Source: Cohnella laeviribosi DSM 21336 (GTDB lineage: Bacteria; Bacillota; Bacilli; Paenibacillales; Paenibacillaceae). Taken from it: a DNA stretch of 64,000 nucleotides. The position numbers and the translations under genes are program-made. Shown piece by piece: positions 8,072 through 16,237 of the stretch (positions are counted from its first letter, which is position 1; each line of letters opens with the position of its first letter). The DNA is taken from positions 1,002 through 65,001 of the forward strand of contig NZ_KB899815.1 in the NCBI RefSeq assembly GCF_000378425.1, written 5' to 3'. Under the pieces are notes generated by a model, which had not been told where the DNA came from, ran no database searches, and was given only the letters and a program-made list of their open reading frames with translations.

Positions 8072-9160
8072 TTAGCCGTGGCGGCGCTTGAATTCCGCCA
8101 TGAATTCAACCAGCGCCTGCACGCTGGCCAGCGGCACGGCGTTGTAGATCGAAGCTCTCAGGCCGCCGACGCTCCGGTGCCCTTTGAGCCCGACAAAGCC
8201 CTCCGCCTCCGATTCCTTGACGAACAGCTTCTCCAGCTCCTCGCTTGCCATCCGGAACGTTACGTTCATGATCGAGCGGCTGCCCGGATCGGCGAACCCC
8301 CGGTAAAATCCGCCGCTTTGATCGATCGCTTCGTAGAGAAGTTTCGCTTTGGCCCGGTTCGCCTTCTCGACCGCGGCGGCTCCGCCCTGCGCTTTGACCC
8401 ACTTCAGCACGAGGTTGGTCATATAGATCGCAAACGTCGGCGGCGTGTTGTACAGCGAATCGTTTTTCGCATGCGTATCGTAGCGGAGCATTGTCGGCAC
8501 CGGCATCGACGGATTGCCGATCAAGTCTTCGCGGATGATGACAATCGTTACGCCCGAAGGACCGAGATTTTTTTGCGCCCCGGCATAAATGAGCCCGAAT
8601 TTCGAAACGTTCAGCGGCCGGCACAAAATATCGCTCGACATATCGGCGACCAGCGGCACCGAACCCGTGTCCGGATATTCCTGCCACTGCGTGCCTTCGA
8701 TCGTCTCGTTCGAGGTCAGATGGACATAGGCGGAATCCGGAGCGATTTGCAGCTCCGCAGCCGACGGAATCCGGTTGTATTTGTCTTTCTCCGAGGAGGC
8801 CGCGATCGCCGTCTGTCCGAACAGCTTCGCCTCCTTGATGGCTTTGCCCGCCCAACTGCCGGTGTCGATGTACGAAGCGACTTTGCCGGGCTGAAGCAGG
8901 TTCATCGGGACCATCGCAAACTGCGTGCTGGCTCCTCCCTGGATAAAAAGCACCTTGTAGCCGTCCGGAATCCCGAGCAGTTCGCGAAGCAATTGTTCCG
9001 TCTCCCGGTGAACGCCTTCGTACACCGCGCCGCGATGCGACATTTCCATCAGCGACATGCCGTTTCCGCGGAAATCGACAAATTCCTCCTGCGCCTGCTG
9101 CAGCACTTCCAGCGGAAGAGCGGCCGGGCCGGCGTTAAAATTATAGGCACGATTAGCCAT
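8072..9160 (-). CDS. serC: Phosphoserine aminotransferase
   Basis: A 362-residue class V aminotransferase that converts 3-phosphohydroxypyruvate and glutamate to phosphoserine in serine synthesis, and can also serve pyridoxine synthesis. The N-terminus YNFNAGPAALP is typical of SerC, and the PLP lysine is K197 in AGAQKNLGPSG. The substrate-binding segment SHRG is at residues 41-44. The start is the ATG at 9160, preceded by an AAGGTGGG ribosome site. A promoter with TTGAAG-17 bp-TATGAT lies just upstream. No serA or serB is adjacent. Confidence 0.97.
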   Translation of the reverse strand: MANRAYNFNAGPAALPLEVLQQAQEEFVDFRGNGMSLMEMSHRGAVYEGVHRETEQLLRELLGIPDGYKVLFIQGGASTQFAMVPMNLLQPGKVASYIDTGSWAGKAIKEAKLFGQTAIAASSEKDKYNRIPSAAELQIAPDSAYVHLTSNETIEGTQWQEYPDTGSVPLVADMSSDILCRPLNVSKFGLIYAGAQKNLGPSGVTIVIIREDLIGNPSMPVPTMLRYDTHAKNDSLYNTPPTFAIYMTNLVLKWVKAQGGAAAVEKANRAKAKLLYEAIDQSGGFYRGFADPGSRSIMNVTFRMASEELEKLFVKESEAEGFVGLKGHRSVGGLRASIYNAVPLASVQALVEFMAEFKRRHG

Positions 9161-9195
9161 AGGATTCCCACCTTGTGTAGTTTCATAATAGGCTT

Positions 9196-9224
9196 ATCAT
9201 AACAAAGCATCACGAACACTTCAA
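9196..9224 (-). promoter_or_regulatory. Sigma-A type promoter for serC
   Basis: On the minus strand TTGAAG (9219-9224) and TATGAT (9196-9201) are 17 bp apart. Transcription would begin near 9189, about 30 bp ahead of the start codon. Confidence 0.7.
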
Positions 9225-9334
9225 CCGGGAAAAAGGCCAAAAGCGTGGCAATTGTACGAATTTCCGAACAAACCTACCGACATTTACGGATAACCTTCGT
9301 TTTTACGGTCGGGTCTTGAAACTTGCCTTTGCCA

Positions 9335-9362
9335 ATAAAAAAGCTCCCGCCAGGGGAGCTTT
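9335..9362 (-). terminator. Rho-independent terminator of glnA
   Basis: A 9-bp stem AAAGCTCCC/GGGAGCTTT followed on the minus strand by a T-rich tail, 25 bp past the glnA stop. Confidence 0.85.
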
Positions 9363-9386
9363 CGGCTTTGTTTCGAACGGTTCCGA

Positions 9387-10811
9387 TTAGCAGTCGAAAT
9401 ACAGGCTGTACTCGTGCGGATGAACGCGGATGGAAACGGCTTTCGCTTCGGCGCGTTTGAATTCCACATAGTTTTCGATGAATTCCTTCGTGAAGACGCC
9501 GCCTTCGGTCAGGAACTCGTGGTCGGCTTCCAGCGCGTCGAGCGCTTCGTCCAGCGAGCCCGGTACGCTGCGGATTTCTTTCTTCTCTTCTTCGGACAGT
9601 TCGTAGATGTTTTTGTCGTACGGACCGTAGCCCAGCGCGCTCGGATCGATTTTGCGCTTGATGCCGTCCAGGCCGGCCATCAGCATAGCGGCGAACGCCA
9701 GGTACGGGTTGGCCGTGGAGTCCGGCGTACGGAACTCGATGCGGCAGCCTTTCGGCGTTACGGCAGCGACCGGAATCCGGATGGCCGCGGAACGGTTGCC
9801 TTTCGAGTACACGAGGTTAACCGGCGCTTCGTAACCCGGAACGAGACGTTTGAACGAGTTCGTGGACGGGTTCGTCAGCGCGATCAGGGCCGGCGCATGG
9901 TAGAGAATGCCGCCGATGTAGTTCAGGGCCAGCTGGCTCAGGTTCGCATAACCGCCTTCTTGGTAGAACAGCGGCTCGCCGTCTTTAAAGATGGATTGGT
10001 GAACGTGCATCCCGCTGCCGTTGTCGCCGAAGAGCGGCTTCGGCATGAAGGTTGCGACTTTGCCGTATTGGCGCGCTACGTTATGGATAATGTATTTGTA
10101 TTTCAGGAGGTTGTCGGCCGTCTTGGTCAGCGTGTCGAAACGGAAGTTGATTTCGCCTTGGCCGGCCGTAGCCACTTCGTGGTGGTGGCGCTCAACGCGC
10201 AGTCCGGCTTCCTGCATCAGGCGAACCATTTCGCTGCGGATGTCCTGTTGGGAGTCTACCGGAGCGACCGGCACGTAGCCGCCTTTCACGCGCACTTTGA
10301 AGCCCAGGTTGCCGCCTTCTTCCTTGCGGTTCGTGTTCCAGGCCGCTTCTTCGGAATCCACGAAGAAGGAAGAAGAATTCATCGTCGATTCGTAACGAAC
10401 GTCGTCGAAGATGAAGAATTCCGATTCGGGCGCGAAATACGCGGCCGAGCCGATGCCCGTTTTTTGCAGGTATTCTTCCGCTTTTTGCGCGATGGAGCGC
10501 GGGTCGCGGTCGTAACGCTTGCCATCCGGCGTATGGATGTTGCTCATTACGATCAGCGTGGAGTGCGCGGTGAACGGATCGATATATACGGATTCGGTAT
10601 CAGGCATCATAACCATATCGGACTCTTCGATGCCGCGGAAGCCGGGAATCGAAGAACCGTCAAAAGCGACCCCATTTACAAAGGTGTCGGCGTCAACTTC
10701 GGATGCGGGCAGCGTAATGTGATGCGCGCGGCCGGACAGGTCCACAAAGCGGAAATCGACAAATTCAATGTTTTTTTCCTTGATCAGTTCCAAAACATTT
10801 TGTACGGACAT
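9387..10811 (-). CDS. glnA: Glutamine synthetase, type I (beta-like)
   Basis: A 474-residue enzyme that makes glutamine from glutamate, ammonia and ATP. Motifs present include FDGSSIPGF (50-58), the metal-binding ESEF (129-132) and the glutamate-binding region around NGSGMHVHQS. It is longer than the 444-residue alpha type usual in Bacillus, and carries the C-terminal block KNIYELSEEE with Y403 at the place of the adenylylated tyrosine of E. coli GlnA, followed by the beta-type ending (SLDEALDALEAD). No glnR gene is adjacent. A strong promoter and a perfect GlnR/TnrA-type box lie upstream. Confidence 0.97.
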   Translation of the reverse strand: MSVQNVLELIKEKNIEFVDFRFVDLSGRAHHITLPASEVDADTFVNGVAFDGSSIPGFRGIEESDMVMMPDTESVYIDPFTAHSTLIVMSNIHTPDGKRYDRDPRSIAQKAEEYLQKTGIGSAAYFAPESEFFIFDDVRYESTMNSSSFFVDSEEAAWNTNRKEEGGNLGFKVRVKGGYVPVAPVDSQQDIRSEMVRLMQEAGLRVERHHHEVATAGQGEINFRFDTLTKTADNLLKYKYIIHNVARQYGKVATFMPKPLFGDNGSGMHVHQSIFKDGEPLFYQEGGYANLSQLALNYIGGILYHAPALIALTNPSTNSFKRLVPGYEAPVNLVYSKGNRSAAIRIPVAAVTPKGCRIEFRTPDSTANPYLAFAAMLMAGLDGIKRKIDPSALGYGPYDKNIYELSEEEKKEIRSVPGSLDEALDALEADHEFLTEGGVFTKEFIENYVEFKRAEAKAVSIRVHPHEYSLYFDC

Positions 10812-10891
10812 CTAGATTTTCCTCCCCATTTCCGAACATTAAGTCCGCAAGAGCGTCTGAACGTTCAACTTTTACTGAACTTGTTGAGGTT

Positions 10892-10920
10892 ATTATAATT
10901 CTCGCTTTAGGGAGCGTCAA
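10892..10920 (-). promoter_or_regulatory. Strong sigma-A promoter for glnA
   Basis: TTGACG (10915-10920) and TATAAT (10892-10897) on the minus strand with 17-bp spacing. The start of transcription is predicted near 10885, giving a leader of about 75 nt. Confidence 0.85.
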
Positions 10921-10948
10921 TAGTTATGTAAGGTATTTTTTGTGGAAG

Positions 10949-10965
10949 TGTTAGCTATCCTGACA
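10949..10965. promoter_or_regulatory. GlnR/TnrA-type operator upstream of glnA
   Basis: The sequence TGTTAGCTATCCTGACA fits the palindromic consensus TGTNAN7TNACA at every fixed position. Its centre is about 72 bp upstream of the predicted glnA transcription start. The rest of the gap between glnA and the next gene (10966-11213) shows only an imperfect GC-rich hairpin near 11150-11210 without a T-run. Confidence 0.75.
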
Positions 10966-11213
10966 CTTTTCAAAAGGCGGGGAAATCGTTGTAAACGCCT
11001 TCATTTTGGGGCGTGTGGAGGCGGCAAGCTTGAAAAATGCGGCATTATCCGCTGTTGTGCGGTTTGAAACGAGGATTGCGCCGCATGGCATTCGTATCCG
11101 CTATGGAAATATGTTACATTTCCTCCATTGAGCCCGTTTCCGAATGATGGTTTGCCCGGCTTGGCGGGGCTCCTCCTTTAATAACGGACGCTCCCCGCCG
11201 TTGCCGCCGCGAA

Positions 11214-12230
11214 CTAGCCGAGGAACAGCTCCGCAAGCAGTTCGTAGCATCTGACCTTCAGCCGGAAATCGGACATGATGCAGGTCACCATGATTTCTTC
11301 CGTCCTGTAGCTGTCCGCAAACGCCAGCATTTGCCGCCTGACCTTGTCCGGACCTCCTACGATCATCCGTTTGCGGTTGTCGAGAATCCGCCGCTTCTCC
11401 CGTTCGCCGTAACGGTAAGCCAACGCTTCCTCCGGCGTCGGATGGAGCGGCCCGTATTCCCCTTTCTCCTGGCGGAGCAGGCGCAAGTCCATAGCCGCAG
11501 CCTCCCGCTCGGCCAGCGCGTCCGTATCCGCGCACAGGACAAAGACGCAGACGGTTGCCTTCGGTCGCCCGCCGAGCGGACCCGCCCGGTAATGCCTGCG
11601 GTAGTCCCGCACGGCGCCCTGCCCTCCGGTTCCGTTGATGAAATGCGCGAAGGCGAAGCCCGCTCCCAGACGGGAAGCAAGCGCCGCGCTGTACCCGCTC
11701 GAACCGAGCAGCCATATCTCGGGAGCGGTCTCTACGCGGGGCATGGCGTGAAGGCCCGATAAGGGATGCCCGGAAGGCAGCGGATCCCCGAGCTCCAGGT
11801 AAGCGGCCAGTTCCGCAAGCATGTCCTCCATGCGGGCTTCTTTCCGCGCGGCTTCCCCGCACTGCAGCGCCTTGGAGACGAGCGGCATCCCGCCGGGAGA
11901 CCGGCCGATTCCCAGATCGATCCGGCCCGGATACAGCCCCTCGAGCACGCGAAAGTTCTCGGCGACCTTGTACGGGCTATAGTGCGGCAGCAGCACGCCT
12001 CCGGACCCGACCCGAATGCGCGACGTGTTCGCTCCGAGGGCGGCAACAAGCACCTCGGGCGACGAACCCTCCAGCCCCGGCGCGTGATGATGTTCCGACA
12101 CCCAAAAGCGCGTATACCCCAACCTGTCGGCGACTCTTGCCAGCGCAACCGTATTTCGCAGCGCTTCGCCGGCCCGATCGTTCGGACCGGGAGCCGACTG
12201 ATCCAGCACGCCCAGCTTCAGCTTTGTCAT
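11214..12230 (-). CDS. LLM-class flavin-dependent oxidoreductase (MsnO8-like)
   Basis: A 338-residue bacterial luciferase-like TIM barrel. Residues 1-60 (LGVLDQSAPG ... ALARVADRLGYTRFWVSEHH) and GIGRSPGG (about 108-115) are characteristic of the single-chain LLM family that uses FMNH2 or F420. Such proteins are often called alkane or luciferase-like monooxygenases, but the substrate is rarely known and is not inferable here. The gene stands alone, with glnA downstream and a long repeat-filled non-coding block upstream. Confidence 0.87.
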   Translation of the reverse strand: MTKLKLGVLDQSAPGPNDRAGEALRNTVALARVADRLGYTRFWVSEHHHAPGLEGSSPEVLVAALGANTSRIRVGSGGVLLPHYSPYKVAENFRVLEGLYPGRIDLGIGRSPGGMPLVSKALQCGEAARKEARMEDMLAELAAYLELGDPLPSGHPLSGLHAMPRVETAPEIWLLGSSGYSAALASRLGAGFAFAHFINGTGGQGAVRDYRRHYRAGPLGGRPKATVCVFVLCADTDALAEREAAAMDLRLLRQEKGEYGPLHPTPEEALAYRYGEREKRRILDNRKRMIVGGPDKVRRQMLAFADSYRTEEIMVTCIMSDFRLKVRCYELLAELFLG

Positions 12231-12368
12231 TCTGCCGTCCCTCCCCTCGTCGTACGTCTATGCTTCGCGAAGCCGATCCAGAATCCCGCACGCTCCATTA
12301 CTTAGGAACTAAACCCGATTTGCGGCTCGGGACAACGCAAAAACCACGATCGGCGCATTCGGCCGCCT

Positions 12369-12524
12369 CATTCAACTGTCCCATTCATCCGGCCCATTCA
12401 TCCGGCCCGTTGAACCGGCCTAATCCTCCCTGTTCAATCGGCCCATTAGACTGGCCCATTCAACCAGCCCATTAGACCAGATTCAACCAGCCTATTAGAC
12501 TAGCCCATCCAACCGGCCCATTAA
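12369..12524. repeat. 13-bp tandem repeat array
   Basis: About eleven imperfect copies of a 13-bp unit. Two forms alternate in the right half: GGCCCATTAGACT and GGCCCATTCAACC. One unit is partly deleted near 12480. A 13-bp period is not divisible by three, so this is not coding. It is the first of four repeat types packed between 12231 and 13354; the flanks 12231-12368 and 12525-12640 show nothing else recognisable. Confidence 0.85.
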
Positions 12525-12661
12525 CGTTCAAGCGCTTGGATGCGCGCTGGCGTCGGCGAGCCAGTTGAGCTTCACCCTCCCTATGCCCATCGCCGGATTG
12601 ACCGAGGCCGAAGCTACCCGGGGTTTGCGCAGCGGCTGTTCGTTCGCGAATCGCAACCGCG

Positions 12662-12733
12662 GGCTATAATCGTAACCACGGCTATAATCGTAACCACGCC
12701 TATAATCGTAACCACGGCTATAATCGTGACCAC
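12662..12733. repeat. 18-bp tandem repeat array
   Basis: Four nearly identical copies of GGCTATAATCGTAACCAC occupy 12662-12733. Degraded copies extend to both sides (about 12640-12890), including CAGCTATAATCGCAACTG near 12804. Each unit contains a TATAAT-like string, but the spacing does not suggest promoters. Confidence 0.85.
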
Positions 12734-12894
12734 GGCAATATAGAAACTTCGGCAATTTAGAGCAACCGCGGCCATTCAGCCACCGCAGCCGATGATAAAC
12801 CGCAGCTATAATCGCAACTGCGGCGATCCGGCTACCGAGTCTATACCTACTCAACCACCGTAGCCGATGATCAACCGCAATCTATGCATCTAAA

Positions 12895-13085
12895 TTGGAA
12901 AAATCCAACCAAATACCGCCGTTCACGCGCCGGAAGCCGGTCTATGTTGGATTTATCCACTCTTTTGGCCCGTAGAAGCCGAATCCGCACGGCTCTCGGG
13001 CCATTTCAGTGGAGAAAATCCAACATACGGTCCGGAAAGGGGCGGAAGGTGCCCATATCCTGCACAAAATCCAATATAGCCGTTC
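12895..13085. repeat. Dispersed AAAATCCAACATA motifs, four copies
   Basis: The motif AAAATCCAACATA or its variants occurs near 12899, in reverse orientation near 12945 (TGTTGGATTT), near 13014 and near 13071 (AAAATCCAATATA). The text between copies is not repeated. Confidence 0.6.
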
Positions 13086-13106
13086 GGGGCTATGAGCTAG
13101 TGAGAG

Positions 13107-13335
13107 GTACTGGGCGGACTTCTTGGCGGCTGAGCAACGCGGACGGAGGCGATGTAGCGTACTGGGCGGACTTCTTGGCGGCTGAGCACCGTGGACGGAA
13201 GCGATGTAGCATACTGAGCGGACTACTTGGCGGCTGAGCAACGCGGACGGAGGCGATGTAGCGTACTGGACGGACTACTTGGGGGCTGAGCAACGCGGAC
13301 GGAGGCAATGTAGCGTACTGGACGGACTACTTGGC
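13107..13335 (+). repeat. Five-copy array of the 52-bp repeat
   Basis: Units begin at 13107, 13159, 13211, 13263 and 13315, exactly 52 bp apart. The first four are full length and differ from each other at only a few positions. Each starts with a core such as GTACTGGGCGGACTTCTTGG and ends in GATGTAGC. The fifth is cut after about 21 bp. The array ends about 20 bp before the aroF terminator. The same core occurs at 6-86 and 29225-29253. Confidence 0.95.
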
Positions 13336-13354
13336 AAAGATGCACATTGTCGTA

Positions 13355-13402
13355 GAAAAAAAAGCTATTCCGCCCGCTCGCCGGCGGGATGGCGGAATAG
13401 CT
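13355..13402 (-). terminator. Rho-independent terminator of the DAHP synthase gene
   Basis: A perfect 12-bp outer stem AGCTATTCCGCC/GGCGGAATAGCT followed on the minus strand by eight T residues, 15 bp past the stop codon. Confidence 0.92.
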
Positions 13403-13416
13403 TGATGGTGCGGACG

Positions 13417-14478
13417 TTATTTTTTCCAGGTTGCAAACGCTTCGGCCGGGGCCTTGACCGTATCGAAACGTTTGCCGACTAGCGGCGCCAGCTTCTCCAG
13501 ATCCTTGAGCAAGTTGGCAAACTGGTCCGGGAACAGCGACTGCACGCCGTCTCCCGTCGCGGAGTTGTCCGGATCGGTGTGCATTTCGATGATCAGCCCG
13601 TTCGCCCCTGCGGCAACGGCCGCTTTCGTCATCGTTTCGACGAGCTCGCGGCGGCCGGTCGCATGGCTCGGGTCGGCGATCACCGGCAAGTGCGAGAGCT
13701 GCTGGATAACCGGAATGGCCGCCAAGTCGAACGTGTTGCGGGTGTACGTTTCGAACGTGCGGATGCCCCGTTCGCACAGCATCACGTTCGGGTTGCCGCC
13801 GGCCAGAATGTACTCCGCGGCATTAAGCCATTCGTCGTAAGTGGCGCTGAAGCCGCGTTTGAGCAGCACCGGCGTGCGGACCGTGCCGAGCTTGCGCAGC
13901 AGGTCGAAGTTCTGCATGTTCCGCGTGCCGACCTGCAGAATATCGGCGTATTCGGCGCACACATCCACGTACTCCGGGGTCATGACTTCCGTAATCGTCA
14001 GCAGCCCGTGTTTCTCGCCGGCTTCCTTCATCCACTTCAAGCCTTCCACGCCGATGCCCTGGAAGCTGTAAGGGCCGGTCCGCGGCTTGAACGCGCCCCC
14101 GCGCAGCACCTGGCCTCCCGCCGCCTTCACCAGACGGGCGATTTCATCGATCTGCTCGGGCGTTTCCACGGCGCAGGGGCCGCCCATGACGACAAGATTG
14201 TCGCCGCCGATTTTCACGCCTTTGATTTCGATAATCGTATCGTCCGGATGGAAATCGCGGCTGGCAAGCTTGTAGGACTTGGAAATCTTGATGACGTTCT
14301 CGACCCCTTTCATCGAGCGGAGATGCTCGGCAAGATGCGGGTCGGCTTTGCCGATGATGCCGATGACCGTGCGGTCGGTTCCGCGGGAGACGTGCGCCTG
14401 CACGCCGCTCCTCTCGATATGCTGAACGATTTCCGCAATCCGCTCTTCGGATATGGTAGGGGAAGTAATGACGATCAT
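13417..14478 (-). CDS. aroF: 3-deoxy-7-phosphoheptulonate (DAHP) synthase
   Basis: A 353-residue AroA-Ibeta/AroF-type enzyme that condenses phosphoenolpyruvate and erythrose-4-phosphate, the first step of the shikimate pathway. Residues 1-70 form the ferredoxin-like regulatory domain (MIVITSPTISEERIAEIV), and the TIM barrel follows, with GGPCAVE, KPRTGPYSFQG and DPSHATGRR visible. The ATG at 14478 gives the family-typical start and has GGAG upstream; an in-frame TTG 87 bp earlier lacks a ribosome site and reads through an 8-bp repeat tract. No chorismate mutase domain is fused. A strong terminator follows. Confidence 0.95.
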   Translation of the reverse strand: MIVITSPTISEERIAEIVQHIERSGVQAHVSRGTDRTVIGIIGKADPHLAEHLRSMKGVENVIKISKSYKLASRDFHPDDTIIEIKGVKIGGDNLVVMGGPCAVETPEQIDEIARLVKAAGGQVLRGGAFKPRTGPYSFQGIGVEGLKWMKEAGEKHGLLTITEVMTPEYVDVCAEYADILQVGTRNMQNFDLLRKLGTVRTPVLLKRGFSATYDEWLNAAEYILAGGNPNVMLCERGIRTFETYTRNTFDLAAIPVIQQLSHLPVIADPSHATGRRELVETMTKAAVAAGANGLIIEMHTDPDNSATGDGVQSLFPDQFANLLKDLEKLAPLVGKRFDTVKAPAEAFATWKK

Positions 14479-14503
14479 GACGTTCACGCTCCTGAACCTT
14501 TTT

Positions 14504-14551
14504 ACGCTTATACGCTTCAACGCTTGTTTGCTTTGACGCTTATACGCTTTT
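14504..14551 (-). repeat. 8-bp tandem repeat in the aroF leader
   Basis: Six consecutive 8-bp units, five of which begin with ACGCTT on the plus strand (14504, 14512, 14520, 14536, 14544) and one degenerate (14528). It lies 26 bp ahead of the aroF start codon. Confidence 0.75.
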
Positions 14552-14629
14552 AAGTGATAAAGCAAATATAGCCGAAAAAACGCCCCATGTCAACGCCCAA
14601 AATGCGAAGACGCGGGGCACCGGAAGAAC

Positions 14630-15127
14630 TTATAGAATGGCATTGCCGCTTGCATCCTGCCGTCTCGACTTGCGCCTTTCCTTCCGTTTCGCCTTGAACG
14701 CATTGACGCTGTACCGGATCGGAAAATAGCAAACCGCCGCCAGGATCGCGCCGTCGATCATGCCGCCGACGATGAGCTTGAGATTGATCAGCAGAAGATG
14801 GTTCGCCCATTCCGGCAGGAAGGAAACATGCACGTTAAAATGCTTGGGCAGCACGAAGCCGCCCACCATCGCGTTCGGGATCGTCATCGGAACGTAAATG
14901 ATTTTCCCGAACACGAAACCGATCAAAGCCGCCGCCAAATGGCCCCTGAGCAGAAAAATCAACGGAAAGACCAGCAAAAACGAAGTGCCGTAGGTTGGCA
15001 AATTGAACATTTCCACGAACAGGCCGACGCCGAAGCCCATCGCGACCGAGGACGCTCCGCCCTTGGCGCGCAGCAGCTTCAGGTATTGATATTTCAGCAA
15101 ACGCTGTAATTTACGCAAATAACGCAT
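14630..15127 (-). CDS. DUF2062 membrane protein
   Basis: A 165-residue protein with a basic N-terminal helix, three hydrophobic segments (roughly residues 28-60, 65-90 and 112-140) and a very basic tail (KAKRKERRKSRRQ). The segment GGASSVAMGFGVGLFVEM is typical of DUF2062, whose function is unknown. It lies between ispH and aroF on the same strand and may be co-transcribed with ispH, as only 37 bp separate them. Confidence 0.75.
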   Translation of the reverse strand: MRYLRKLQRLLKYQYLKLLRAKGGASSVAMGFGVGLFVEMFNLPTYGTSFLLVFPLIFLLRGHLAAALIGFVFGKIIYVPMTIPNAMVGGFVLPKHFNVHVSFLPEWANHLLLINLKLIVGGMIDGAILAAVCYFPIRYSVNAFKAKRKERRKSRRQDASGNAIL

Positions 15128-15164
15128 GGAGGCTCCCTTTCTGTCCGAGGTGCTTCCCCATGGA

Positions 15165-16112
15165 TTAAGTCGATTTCTCCCGAATCGTCGGCAAAAGCTT
15201 TTTCATGTTCACCGTGCGGCGAATCTCCCAGGTTTGCGGATCGTTGTGGTCGTACTGCTCCAAGTAGGCGATTACTTCTTTCGTCAGCGGCGTCGGCGTC
15301 GATGCGCCGGAGGTGACGGCTACCTTGTTCACGCCTTCCAGCCATTCGCGCTTGATCTCGGTCACGTCGGCCACCCGGTAGGCGGGCACTCCCGCGATCT
15401 CCTCGGAAACCTGGGCCAGCCGGTTCGAGTTGTTGCTTCGCGGGTCGCCGACCACGATGCAAAGGTCCGCGCCTTTGGCCTGCTCGGCAACGGCCTCCTG
15501 TCTGACTTGCGTCGCCAGGCAAATTTCGTTGTGGATTTCGGCGTGAGGATACACTTCGAGCAGTTTGGCCATCAAATGCTTAATGTCCCACTGCGACATC
15601 GTCGTCTGGTTCGTAATAATGATCCGCTCCGCGGAAAGCGCCAAATTGGCGATGTCTTCTTCACGCTCGATCAGATGAACATGGTCCGGAGCGATGCCGA
15701 TCGCGCCTTCCGGCTCGGGGTGGCCTTTCTTGCCGATGTAAATCACCTCGTAGCCGTCGGCCACCTTCTCGCGGATCAGATCGTGCGTCTTCGTGACGTC
15801 GGGACAGGTGGCATCCACCGTCGTCAGCCCTTTCTCCCGGGCAATCCGGCGAACTTCGGGCGAAACGCCGTGCGCGGTAAAAATGACCGTGCCTTTGTCC
15901 ACCTTCTCCAGAATTTCCAAACGGTTGGGACCGTCGAGCGTAATGATGCCTTCGTTCTTGAACGCTTCCGTCACATGCGTATTGTGGACGATCATGCCTA
16001 GAATATAAATGGGGCGCGGCAGATCCAGGTTGCGCGCTGTCTGCAGCGCCAACACCATGGCATCGACCACGCCGTAGCAATACCCGCGAGGTGAAATCTT
16101 TATTACTTCCAT
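15165..16112 (-). CDS. ispH: 4-hydroxy-3-methylbut-2-enyl diphosphate reductase
   Basis: A 315-residue iron-sulfur enzyme that makes IPP and DMAPP in the last step of the MEP isoprenoid pathway. The three cysteines expected to hold the 4Fe-4S cluster are C12 (GYCYGV), C103 (ATCPDV) and C198 (NEICLA). HNTHV and the [10 protein letters not shown] segment are also present. The ATG at 16112 was chosen because the protein then starts [15 protein letters not shown], as in other Bacilli IspH; an in-frame start 129 bp upstream would add a basic extension not seen in the family. Confidence 0.96.
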   Translation of the reverse strand: MEVIKISPRGYCYGVVDAMVLALQTARNLDLPRPIYILGMIVHNTHVTEAFKNEGIITLDGPNRLEILEKVDKGTVIFTAHGVSPEVRRIAREKGLTTVDATCPDVTKTHDLIREKVADGYEVIYIGKKGHPEPEGAIGIAPDHVHLIEREEDIANLALSAERIIITNQTTMSQWDIKHLMAKLLEVYPHAEIHNEICLATQVRQEAVAEQAKGADLCIVVGDPRSNNSNRLAQVSEEIAGVPAYRVADVTEIKREWLEGVNKVAVTSGASTPTPLTKEVIAYLEQYDHNDPQTWEIRRTVNMKKLLPTIREKST

Positions 16113-16237
16113 GTAAGCGCCTGCTTTCCCGCCCTTGTATTGGATTGATGCGTCTTCGCGGGGGAGCCGCGGAAATGCTCGCCGGGAGCGGACCGCGCGC
16201 ACGCTTGCCGCAGCGAACGCAGCTTCTCTCCCCCGCT

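Noticed and set aside
11025-11135. Plus-strand 34-codon frame starting at a TTG after GGAGG
   Set aside because: Composition is not coding-like, the start is TTG, and it lies antisense within the gap downstream of the LLM gene with no other support.
12528-12854. Minus-strand open frame with GYDYSR-type hexapeptide repeats over the 18-bp array
   Set aside because: The repeat unit happens to be a multiple of three, but there is no ribosome site, the flanks are low-complexity, and neighbouring arrays have periods of 13 and 52 bp, so non-coding repeats explain it better.
13107-13335. CRISPR array
   Set aside because: The whole 52-bp unit is repeated with no variable spacers between copies, and no cas genes are present.
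14479-14565. N-terminal extension of DAHP synthase from a TTG at 14565
   Set aside because: It lacks a ribosome site and translates an 8-bp tandem repeat; the ATG at 14478 gives the family start.
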